DNA of 64,000 nt from Sphingomonas sp. IC-56 (GTDB taxonomy: Bacteria; Pseudomonadota; Alphaproteobacteria; Sphingomonadales; Sphingomonadaceae). Below the pieces are notes generated by a model, which worked only from the letters and a program-made list of their open reading frames with translations, did no database searches and had not been told where the DNA came from. A program made the translations under genes and the position numbers. Below, piece by piece: positions 56,923-64,000 of the stretch; the stretch's first letter is position 1; every line of letters begins with the position of its first letter. The stretch is from contig NZ_JAJNDV010000010.1 in assembly GCF_021043375.1 (NCBI RefSeq), forward strand, positions 62,001 to 126,000, written 5' to 3'.

Positions 56923-57020
56923 GCGAGCGCAACCGGTTTCACATCACCGCGTAATTTCACCCTCTCAAGAGCGCCCTAGTCCGGGTCGCGATGACTCCGG
57001 CGTCCTGGGGGACCGATTCC

Positions 57021-59480
57021 ATGAACGACCTTACCGAGACGGGCTTTGGCTATACCGATGGCGACGTCGACACCAACACCAGCACCGCCGTCAGCCTGAA
57101 CGAACTGGCCGAGCGCCGCCTCTCGCGCCGCCAGACGCTGCGCGGCGGATCGGCGATCGTCGCTGCGACCCTTGGCGGCTCCGTGCTCGCGGCCTGCGAC
57201 AGCACCGAGCAGAACGACAGCGACAACAACACGCCGCCGACCGTCAACGCCGGGGCGGCGATCAGCACCAGCGCCGGCCGCCTGGTCACGCTGAACGGCG
57301 ACGCGACCGACGACAAGGGCGTCGAAGCGCTATCCTGGACGCAGACCGCCGGCCCCACCGTGTCGCTGACCAACCCCACCAGCAAGAACCCAACCTTTAT
57401 CGCGCCAGCGGTAAGCGCCGCGACGACCTTCACCTTCCAGCTCGCCGCCGCCGATGCCCAGGGCCGCAGCGCCACCGGCATCGCGACCGTCACCGTCAAT
57501 CCCGCGACGCTCGGCTTCACCGCCGTGCCCAAGAGCTTGGCCGACGTGGTGTCGATCCCAGAGGGCTATACGCTGCAGGTCATCAATCGACTGGGCGATC
57601 CGATTGCCGCCAACGTGCCCGCGTACAAGAATGACGGCACCGACACGAACTTCGCGCAGCGCATCGGCGATCATCACGACGCGCTTCAGTGGTTCGGGCT
57701 CAACAGCTCGGGCACGCGCGACCCGAACAGCTCGACCCGCGGCCTCATGGTGCAGAACCATGAGAACATCACCCAGAAGTATCTGCACGCTAACGGCGCC
57801 ACCACCGGTGCAAACCGCCTCGAAAGCGAAGCGATCAAGGAGATCGAAGCGCACGGCGTCAGCATCACCGAACTCACTGAAGGCGCAAACCGCGCCTGGA
57901 CCATGGTGCAGGCCAGCAGCTTCAACCGCCGCATCACCCCGAACACCCCGATGGCGCTCTATGGCCCCGCACGCGGTTCGGACCTGCTCAAGACTGCCTA
58001 TTCGCCCGACGGCACCAGCGGCCGCGGCACGATCAACAATTGCGCCAACGGCATCACTGCCTGGGGCACGTTGCTGACCTGTGAAGAGAACTGGGCCGGC
58101 TATTTCCGCCGGACCGGCGATGTCACCCGCTCGGCCAAGGAAACCGCATCCTTCGCCCGCTACGGCATCTCCGCCACGGCGAACGGCAGCTATGGCTGGG
58201 CCACCGTCGTGGCGAGCGATCCCACCGACACCCGCTTCCGCCGCTGGGATATCCGCGCGACCGGCAGCTCGGCCACGACCGACTTCCGCAACGAAGCCAA
58301 CCAATATGGCTGGGTGGTCGAAATCGACCCCTACAATCCGAACTCGACCCCGCGAAAGCGCACTGCGCTCGGGCGCTTCGGCCATGAAGGCGCGTGGCCG
58401 GGCAAGTTCGCCGCCGGCAGGAAGCCTGCCTGGTACATGGGGGACGATTCCGGCATCGAGCATCTCTACAAGTTCGTCTCGGCGACCGCCTGGGCCGAAG
58501 CCGATGCCAATGCGACCGACCGTTTGGCGATGGGTGACAAGTATCTGGACCGCGGCACGCTCTACGTCGCCCGGTTCAATGCCGACGGCACCGGCATCTG
58601 GCTGCCGCTGGTCTATGGCCAGAACGGCATCGACTCGTCGAACGCAGCCTATCCGTTCGCGGACCAGGCCGATGTGCTGGTGAACACCCGCCTCGCCGCC
58701 AGCGTGGTCGGCGCCACGCCGATGGACCGACCGGAATGGACCGCAGTCAACCCGGTGACCGGCGAAGTGTATCTGACCCTCACCAACAACAGCGGCCGCA
58801 CCGCCGCAGCGGTCGACGCCGCCAATCCGCGCTCCTACTCCGATCCCAAGATCACTGGCGGCGCCAGCAACGGCAATGCCAATGGCCACATCATCCGCCT
58901 GCGCGAGGATGGCGACACCACCGAAGCCACTGCGTTCAAATGGGACATCTACCTGTTCGGTGCGGGTTCGGATCTCGATCCAGCCAACATCAACGTGTCG
59001 GGCCTGACCGCTGACCAGGACTTCTCAAGCCCGGACGGCATGGCGTTTGCGCGCAGCACCAGCGTCGCCGGCCAGGTCAAGCCGCTGCTGTGGTTCCAGA
59101 CCGACGACGGCGCCTACACCGACGTCACCAACTGCATGATGCTCGCCGCACTTCCGGGCAGCGTCGGCGACGGCGGCGCGCGCACCATCACCAGCGGCAC
59201 CCGCACCCAGGCCACTCGCGTAGGCGCAGCCCCCACCGCCGCGACGCTGAAGCGCTTTCTGGTCGGCCCCAAGGACTGCGAGATCACCGGCCTGGACACC
59301 ACCCCGGACGGCCGCACGCTGTTCGTCGGCATTCAGCACCCCGGCGATGGCGGCACGGTCGCCGCGCCGTCAGGCCACTGGCCGTACAGCCAGGCCACCG
59401 GCACCGCCGATGCTTCGGTGCGCCCGCGCTCGGCCACGGTGGTGATCACCAAGAACGACGGCGGGGTGATCGGGCTCTAA
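57021..59480 (+). CDS. phoX: PhoX-family alkaline phosphatase with a PKD-like domain
   Basis: The 819-aa product carries a twin-arginine signal (ERRLSRRQTLRGGSAIVAAT) ending in a possible lipobox LAAC (Cys59). An inserted PKD/Ig-like domain spans about 72-160 (TPPTVNAGAAISTSAGRLVT to VTVNP). The PhoX/DUF839 beta-propeller follows: QRIGDHHDALQWFGL, GLMVQNHENI, TAWGTLLTCEENWAGYF, GRFGHEGAW and LVGPKDCEITGLDTTPDGRT. PhoX uses Ca and Fe to hydrolyse phosphoesters. ATG 57021 follows TGGGGGA. It sits beside the T2SS genes, a likely exporter or co-regulated neighbour. Confidence 0.92.
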   Translation: MNDLTETGFGYTDGDVDTNTSTAVSLNELAERRLSRRQTLRGGSAIVAATLGGSVLAACDSTEQNDSDNNTPPTVNAGAAISTSAGRLVTLNGDATDDKGVEALSWTQTAGPTVSLTNPTSKNPTFIAPAVSAATTFTFQLAAADAQGRSATGIATVTVNPATLGFTAVPKSLADVVSIPEGYTLQVINRLGDPIAANVPAYKNDGTDTNFAQRIGDHHDALQWFGLNSSGTRDPNSSTRGLMVQNHENITQKYLHANGATTGANRLESEAIKEIEAHGVSITELTEGANRAWTMVQASSFNRRITPNTPMALYGPARGSDLLKTAYSPDGTSGRGTINNCANGITAWGTLLTCEENWAGYFRRTGDVTRSAKETASFARYGISATANGSYGWATVVASDPTDTRFRRWDIRATGSSATTDFRNEANQYGWVVEIDPYNPNSTPRKRTALGRFGHEGAWPGKFAAGRKPAWYMGDDSGIEHLYKFVSATAWAEADANATDRLAMGDKYLDRGTLYVARFNADGTGIWLPLVYGQNGIDSSNAAYPFADQADVLVNTRLAASVVGATPMDRPEWTAVNPVTGEVYLTLTNNSGRTAAAVDAANPRSYSDPKITGGASNGNANGHIIRLREDGDTTEATAFKWDIYLFGAGSDLDPANINVSGLTADQDFSSPDGMAFARSTSVAGQVKPLLWFQTDDGAYTDVTNCMMLAALPGSVGDGGARTITSGTRTQATRVGAAPTAATLKRFLVGPKDCEITGLDTTPDGRTLFVGIQHPGDGGTVAAPSGHWPYSQATGTADASVRPRSATVVITKNDGGVIGL

Positions 59481-59503
59481 GGCTCGCAATCCCGCTAGAC
59501 CAA

Positions 59504-59536
59504 GGAGGGAGGTTCCGGGCGGAACCTCCCTTCGTC
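59504..59536 (+). terminator. Intrinsic terminator after phoX
   Basis: GGGAGGTTCC (59507-59516) pairs with GGAACCTCCC (59521-59530) around GGGC, followed by TTCGTCTT. Confidence 0.85.
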
Positions 59537-59633
59537 TTACGGGCCACAAGGAACACTCTCCAACTCCCGCAGCCGACCGTTCCGAAGCTGACCTTGGCTA
59601 CCAAGCCGCAATAGCGCAGCGACCCGCCGCCGC

Positions 59634-59981
59634 TTACCGGTCCGAACGGCTGACGATGTTCGCGGTGCCGTCTGGTGTGATCGTGATCATGTGGCTGCCG
59701 CCGCCCGAACAGTTCGCGCGCCATAGCGGCCGGCCGTCCTGGTCCTCCATCCGCTGCGACGTTTTCACCGCCTGACAGGGCAGCTTCGCGTCTAGGATGG
59801 CGCGGATGAATACCACGTTGCGCTCGCGGTCGGACAGCGCGGCCACCCGCTGGCCGATATCCTCGCCCGAGGCATTGGCGGTCCAGTTGGCCGACGCGTT
59901 CGCCGGCGCCGCTGGTTCGTCCGTCTCCTGGCACCCGGCCAGCGCTAGCGCAGCCCCGGCCATCCATAGCAATTGCTTCAT
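59634..59981 (-). CDS. Small lipoprotein of unknown function
   Basis: CGGAGGAATGAC precedes ATG 59981. The 115-aa product has a lipoprotein signal (MKQLLWMAGAALALAGC; lipobox LAGC). An Ala/Asn-rich linker and a small domain with two Cys (LPCQAVK and RANCSGGGSHMITITPDGTA) follow. No family is recognised with confidence. It lies 79 nt downstream of the amidohydrolase pair on the same strand and may be co-transcribed. Confidence 0.78.
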   Translation of the reverse strand: MKQLLWMAGAALALAGCQETDEPAAPANASANWTANASGEDIGQRVAALSDRERNVVFIRAILDAKLPCQAVKTSQRMEDQDGRPLWRANCSGGGSHMITITPDGTANIVSRSDR

Positions 59982-60060
59982 GTCATTCCTCCGATGGCGT
60001 GAACGGGCAATGCTGAAGGCGTCGCCAAGTTCCGGGCGAGCCAGGCCCGCCCGGACAGGA

Positions 60061-61368
60061 TCAATGCTCATACGCCTTGGGCAGCGCGCCCTCGCGCGGG
60101 TTCCAATAGCGCTGGCGCAGCCGCGTCTGGCGGCTGGTCATCGGCTGCTCGATGCCGTCGATGAACACCTGCGCCGCCGAACTGCCCAGTTCCAGCGGAT
60201 CGCCGTCCCAGATCACCACATCGCCGCGCCGGCCGCTACGCAGCGAGCCAAACTCGTCGCCCATGCCCAGCGCCTCGGCAGTGCGCGACGAGATGGCGGC
60301 GAACGCCTCGCCCCAGCTAAGCCCGCTCGCGCCCGGGATCTTCCTCAGCGCGACCAGATTGCCGGCATATTGCTTTTCCCAACGCGCCTGGCGCGCCTCG
60401 TCCTGGTTGATCGTGCCGATGCCGACCAGCACGCCAGCTGCCTTCATCCGGCCGATATTGGACTGCGTCGCCGCCAGCTGCTCGAACGAAGACGGTAGGT
60501 CTGCGACTGCCGAGGCGATCACCGGCACGCCCGCCGCGGCAATCTCCCGCGCCACGGTCCAGCCCTCGGTCGCGCCCACCAGCACCAACTTCAGGCCCGG
60601 CACTTCGCGCTTGAGCTGAAGCAGCACCAGAATGTCCGACGCCCGCTCGACATGCGCGAGCAGCGGCGTGCGCCCCTGCACCACCGGCACCAGCGCCTCA
60701 GCGTCAGCGCGGGTCAGCAGCGCTTCCTTGCCGCGCGCGTTGAAGCCCGCCGGGCTGCGGATATAGTCGCGCACTTCGAACAACGTGTTCTTGAGCAGCG
60801 CATAGGCCGCCGACCGGCTGCCGCCTGCCGCGCGGGCACCCGCCTCGCCCCATTCCATGAACTGGAACGCACGCGGTTTGGTGACGGCGTCCATGTCGGC
60901 GCCGGTGTCGATCACCGCACCCTGCCCTGCAAAGATCGATCCGCTGCTATTGTCCGGCGCCACCACTGCGCGGGTGACGCCTTCCAGCCGGTTGATCGCG
61001 AGCGGCGTGCTCTTGGGGTTCACCGCCGGCGCGACGTCCAGCGCGGCGTCGAAGGGCGAACTGCCCGCGCTGGTGTCGTTGGTCGCTTCGACGCCGTCCA
61101 CTTCGACGATACCCATGCGCGTGAAGCCCGCGAAGATGCCGGGCGATACCCAGCGCCCGCCAGCATCGACCACCCGAACGCCTGCAGGTACGGCCACGCC
61201 CGCACCGGCGGCAACGACGCGCCCGCCGCGCACCACGACAGTGCCGCCCTCGACGGGTGCGGAGCCGTCGCCGACGACCAGCTTGGCGTTGGTAATGGCG
61301 ATGTCCTGCGCCTGGGCAGGCGCCGCAAGGCCGATCACGGCAGCGGCGGAGAGAAGCAGCGCCTTCAT
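60061..61368 (-). CDS. Amidohydrolase-family protein lacking the HxH metal motif
   Basis: The 435-aa product has a signal peptide (MKALLLSAAAVIGLAAPAQA) and an amidohydrolase-like beta-sandwich (DIAITNAKLVVGDGSAPVEG). Where active relatives have P-G-x-I-D-x-H-x-H it reads SPGIFAGFTRMGIVEVDG, with no His. Further on, RRGDVVIWDGDPLELGSSAA is the usual C-terminal signature. It is therefore probably a catalytically inactive or altered partner of the neighbouring enzyme, whose stop it overlaps by one base (TGATG). Confidence 0.82.
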   Translation of the reverse strand: MKALLLSAAAVIGLAAPAQAQDIAITNAKLVVGDGSAPVEGGTVVVRGGRVVAAGAGVAVPAGVRVVDAGGRWVSPGIFAGFTRMGIVEVDGVEATNDTSAGSSPFDAALDVAPAVNPKSTPLAINRLEGVTRAVVAPDNSSGSIFAGQGAVIDTGADMDAVTKPRAFQFMEWGEAGARAAGGSRSAAYALLKNTLFEVRDYIRSPAGFNARGKEALLTRADAEALVPVVQGRTPLLAHVERASDILVLLQLKREVPGLKLVLVGATEGWTVAREIAAAGVPVIASAVADLPSSFEQLAATQSNIGRMKAAGVLVGIGTINQDEARQARWEKQYAGNLVALRKIPGASGLSWGEAFAAISSRTAEALGMGDEFGSLRSGRRGDVVIWDGDPLELGSSAAQVFIDGIEQPMTSRQTRLRQRYWNPREGALPKAYEH

Positions 61369-62807
61369 CACTTCACATCCCCTTCGCCGGGCTGGCCCAG
61401 TTCGAAGTCCGACACCGGACGGAGCTTCGGATTGTTCGCGTCGTACAGCAGCGCACCGTCGACCCACACCATCTGCGGCCGCGTGTACACGCTGAACGGA
61501 TTGCCGTTCCACAGCACCACGTCCGCCATCTTGCCCGCCTTCAGGCTGCCGGTACGGTCGTCGATGCCCAGCGCCTTGGCCGGGTTGATCGCCAGCCAGC
61601 GCCAAGCCTGCGCTTCGGAGATGTCATAGCCCGCCTTGATCCCGGCCATGCGCGCCTTGGCAACTTCCTGGTTCAGGCGCTGGATGCCGTTCTCGTCATC
61701 CGAATGGATCATCGCGCAGGTGCCTTGCTTCTCAAGGATGGCAAGGTTCTCGTTGACCGCGTCATAGGCTTCCATCTTGAAGCCATACCAATCGGCCCAC
61801 ACCGCCGCGCAGGCGCCGTTTTCCTTGAGCAAGTCGGCGATCTTGTACGCTTCCACGGCATGGTGGAACGCCGTCACCTTGTACCCGAACTCCTTTGCCA
61901 TATCCATGACATTGGCCATCTCGTCGGCGCGGTAGCAGTGGTTCTGGATCAGGATTTCACCGTCCAGCACCCCGCGCAGCGTGTCCATCGCGATGTCGCG
62001 TCCGGGCGCCTCGCCGCCCTTGTCCTCATATTTGTCCCAGCGGCGCTTATACTCGGCCGCCTTGGCCCAGGTCTGGCGGTCCACCGCGATGTTGCCCATC
62101 CGCGTCGCCGGCTGGCGTCCCTTCGAGCCATAGACCCGCTTGGGGTTCTCGCCGCACGCCATCTTCAGGCCGTAGGGCGCGCCGGGGAACTTCATCCCCT
62201 GCATGGTGCGGGCATAGACGTTCTTGAGCACCACCGAACGCCCGCCGAACAGGTTGGCCGAACCAGGCAGGATCTGCAGCGTGGTGACGCCGCCATTGGT
62301 TAGTGCGCGGCTGAAACCGGGGTCCTGCGGCCAGACGCTATGCTCAGCCCAGACATCGGCCGTGACGGGGGAAGTCGCCTCGTTGCCGTCGGAGAGCGCC
62401 GGAACGCCTGGCGAGGGATAGTCGCCCAGATGGCTGTGGATGTCGATCACGCCAGGGGTCAGGTACTTGCCCTGTCCGTCGATCACCGTGACGTCGGCGT
62501 CGCGGGCAAGGTTCTGGCCTACGCCCACGATCTTGCCGTCCCGGAACAGCACCGAGCCACCCTCGATCCGTCCGCCCTCGCCGTCCAGGATCGTGACGTT
62601 GGTCACCAACGTCGCCGCGCCCGGATAAGCATGGTAGGTCGAGGGATAGGGGTCGTGCGAATAGCCCTTGCCCCGGCCCGGAGCCGACGCGTCGGACGAA
62701 GCATCGCTGCCCGCGGTCTTGGTACCACCTGCGCCTTGACTGGTGCAGCCTGCCGTGAGGGCGACAAGCCCAGCGGCCACCCCTGCCGTTAGGATCGATC
62801 GGATCAA
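61368..62807 (-). CDS. Exported lipoprotein amidohydrolase
   Basis: The 479-aa product has lipoprotein signal MIRSILTAGVAAGLVALTAG before Cys21 and a Ser/Gly-rich linker. The amidohydrolase TIM barrel carries LTPGVIDIHSHLGD (His124, His126), QNHCYRADE, AFHHAVEA and IHSDDENG as further ligand regions, and LKAGKMADVVLWNGNPFSVY at the end. It is probably an active metal-dependent hydrolase of cyclic amides or small peptides in the periplasm. It overlaps and is coupled to its degenerate paralogue downstream. Confidence 0.88.
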   Translation of the reverse strand: MIRSILTAGVAAGLVALTAGCTSQGAGGTKTAGSDASSDASAPGRGKGYSHDPYPSTYHAYPGAATLVTNVTILDGEGGRIEGGSVLFRDGKIVGVGQNLARDADVTVIDGQGKYLTPGVIDIHSHLGDYPSPGVPALSDGNEATSPVTADVWAEHSVWPQDPGFSRALTNGGVTTLQILPGSANLFGGRSVVLKNVYARTMQGMKFPGAPYGLKMACGENPKRVYGSKGRQPATRMGNIAVDRQTWAKAAEYKRRWDKYEDKGGEAPGRDIAMDTLRGVLDGEILIQNHCYRADEMANVMDMAKEFGYKVTAFHHAVEAYKIADLLKENGACAAVWADWYGFKMEAYDAVNENLAILEKQGTCAMIHSDDENGIQRLNQEVAKARMAGIKAGYDISEAQAWRWLAINPAKALGIDDRTGSLKAGKMADVVLWNGNPFSVYTRPQMVWVDGALLYDANNPKLRPVSDFELGQPGEGDVK

Positions 62808-62985
62808 GCGAAACTCCCTGCCCTGTTGCGGCGCTTTCTAGCGCTCGACCAACTGATCGCCGGGACGGGCAAGTTTTGCAAGGGCGGCACGCCTTGCGCT
62901 GCACCATGGACTTACTGGGGCAAAGGAAATGTTCGTGGTAGTTTATCGGGCCCTCGAACAATGCTAAGGCGTTGAGGAAGAGTCC
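62808..62985. promoter_or_regulatory. Divergent gap between the amidohydrolase operon and the sensor gene
   Basis: These 178 nt contain no gene I can support. They must hold the promoters of both units, but no strong -35/-10 pair is evident. A GAGGAAG Shine-Dalgarno at 62974-62980 serves the 11-codon leader ORF that follows. Confidence 0.4.
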
Positions 62986-63021
62986 ATGTCTTTGTCCGGC
63001 GGCAATGGAAATGTGTGTTGA
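62986..63021 (+). CDS. 11-aa leader peptide overlapping the sensor gene start
   Basis: ATG 62986 has a strong GAGGAAG 5 nt upstream. The reading frame MSLSGGNGNVC stops at TGA 63019-63021, which overlaps the TTG (63018-63020) that begins the sensor frame. The sensor itself lacks a good ribosome-binding site, so the leader would deliver ribosomes to it by translational coupling. Too short to judge on its own. Confidence 0.4.
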   Translation: MSLSGGNGNVC

Positions 63022-64000
63022 GTAACGAGCTGCTGGGAGAAGGTGTTCGCTCGCGAACGGCAACCTATATTGCCGCTGCGCTGGTCTTTGCCTCTCTGCT
63101 TACCACCCTGATTTCGTTATCGGGTTGGATATTCGATATTGCGCAATTACGCGATTTCGGCGGCGGCCGTCCGGTATGGCCGCTCGGCGCAATCGCGTTC
63201 GGCTTTGTCTCGGTGGGGCTACTGCTGGCCATCTTCAACCGTCCGCGACTCGCCTGCTGTTGCTGGGCGGTGACCGCCGCTATTGCCGGGGCAGCGATCG
63301 TCGACGCCACGACTTCGCTCGACCTGGGATTGCGGGACGTCCTTTTCCCTACGCTGGTGCACAAATATGGGTACTTCAGCCGCACCGCGCCCTCGGCTTC
63401 GATAGGCCCCACCTTGCTGCTGCTGTTCGCCGGGATCGGCGTCGGCATCGTTGCCCGGCGCAGGCTCCCACCCGAAGCAGGCAGCCTGCTTGCCGGCGCC
63501 AGCCTGGGCATGGCGCTCGCCACGGGCCTGCTGGTCTGGCTGGCGATCGCCGGCTGGGGCAAAGCGCGTCTTTCCGTTCCCACCATGGTCGTCGGGTATT
63601 TCCTTTCGATCGCGCTCATCGTCCTGCACAGCGGCGTCGGCTGGATCCGCACCTTGTCCAGGCCTGGGCCCGAACGGCAGGCGCTACGCCTGCTGATCCC
63701 GGCAGTCAGCGTGCTGCCGGTTGCGCCCTCGGTCGTCGAACTGGTGGTGATGCAGCTGGGATTGCTCCACCCATTTGCGACCCAGCTGCTGGTGGTGGGC
63801 TGCAACATCGTGATCGTCGCGCTGGTCACCTACTGGGCGGTAAATCGCGTCGCCCGCGAACAGGGTGCATCCACCGAGCTTACGCAGGCGCTGGACGCGA
63901 CCACCGTCGTGCTGGCCGAGCCCGACGGCACCATCACGCACTGGTCGCGTGGCTGCCAGCGCCTGTTCGGCTGGACCGAGGCGGAAGCACGGGGGCAAAA
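63018..64000 (+). CDS. Membrane-bound PAS sensor protein, probable histidine kinase (partial)
   Basis: The frame is open from TTG 63018 (or GTG 63015) to the window end, about 327 codons. The first 275 or so residues hold eight or nine hydrophobic segments (for example TYIAAALVFASLLTTLISLS, PTLLLLFAGIGVGIVARRRL, QLLVVGCNIVIVALVTYWAV), a multi-pass membrane sensor domain. A PAS domain then begins: LTQALDATTVVLAEPDGTIT followed by HWSRGCQRLFGWTEAEARGQ. This layout belongs to membrane PAS histidine kinases or cyclic-di-GMP enzymes; the output domain lies outside. It has no Shine-Dalgarno of its own. Confidence 0.75.
   Translation, partial: MSNELLGEGVRSRTATYIAAALVFASLLTTLISLSGWIFDIAQLRDFGGGRPVWPLGAIAFGFVSVGLLLAIFNRPRLACCCWAVTAAIAGAAIVDATTSLDLGLRDVLFPTLVHKYGYFSRTAPSASIGPTLLLLFAGIGVGIVARRRLPPEAGSLLAGASLGMALATGLLVWLAIAGWGKARLSVPTMVVGYFLSIALIVLHSGVGWIRTLSRPGPERQALRLLIPAVSVLPVAPSVVELVVMQLGLLHPFATQLLVVGCNIVIVALVTYWAVNRVAREQGASTELTQALDATTVVLAEPDGTITHWSRGCQRLFGWTEAEARGQ

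Noticed and set aside
57330-58889. 519-codon - strand frame opposite phoX
   Set aside because: Shadow of phoX; Gly/Val/Ala/Arg-rich and without motifs.

Overview
The window is a GC-rich chromosomal segment with tightly packed genes and many 1-4 nt start/stop overlaps. Protein sequences, the diversity of chaperone-usher and type II secretion (T2SS) parts, and three families of GC-rich palindromic dispersed repeats point to an alphaproteobacterium of the Sphingomonas type (inference; no 16S rRNA is present). No prophage, insertion sequence, CRISPR array or integrase is visible.

Layout. 1-5.1 kb: 3' end of an unknown gene, a repeat, radA (-), a GT4 glycosyltransferase, a 35-aa acidic protein, an MFS exporter and a degenerate alpha/beta-hydrolase-like gene. 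5.1-14 kb: rpoB and rpoC with their own promoter, a hairpin between them and a strong terminator. No ribosomal protein genes lie upstream of rpoB in the window. 14-21 kb: two ~102-bp repeats, a divergent SDR/HxlR pair, a Ser/Asp-rich protein lacking Lys and Arg, a HAD phosphatase, a PanE-like reductase, modABC (-), and another SDR. 21-25 kb: 131-bp repeats, then a two-gene (-) unit made of a DegT aminotransferase fused to a flavin oxidoreductase plus a GT2 glycosyltransferase. 25-32.4 kb: small envelope proteins, a FadL porin, a class II cAMP phosphodiesterase-like gene directly after lepA, a DUF72 gene and tRNA-Pro(CGG). 32.4-42.5 kb: a phosphorelay (hybrid kinase, CheY-like receiver, Hpt), a sigma-type chaperone-usher fimbria locus, and a LuxR-type response regulator. 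42.6-56.9 kb: a complete T2SS (gspK, J, N, F, E, M, L, G, H, I, C, D) with a Crp/Fnr regulator and a periplasmic binding-fold protein embedded, followed by a second set of L/M/C-like inner-membrane genes convergent to gspD. 57-59.5 kb: phoX, a Tat-targeted phosphatase preceded by a PHO-box-like triple repeat. 59.6-62.8 kb: a lipoprotein and a pair of amidohydrolases, one lacking its metal-binding signature. 63 kb-end: the 5' part of a membrane PAS sensor gene with a coupled leader ORF.

Functional links. The T2SS, its extra PilN/O/P-like trio and phoX look like a phosphate-responsive secretion locus (inference from adjacency and the PHO-box-like sites). The fimbrial locus is bracketed by two signalling modules and is probably under environmental control. 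The aminotransferase-flavoenzyme fusion with its coupled glycosyltransferase is the best candidate for an undescribed biosynthetic step, perhaps an oxidised amino-sugar. The dispersed repeats are not inert: one copy supplies the ribosome-binding site of gspF and another encodes the C-terminus of the GT2 enzyme.
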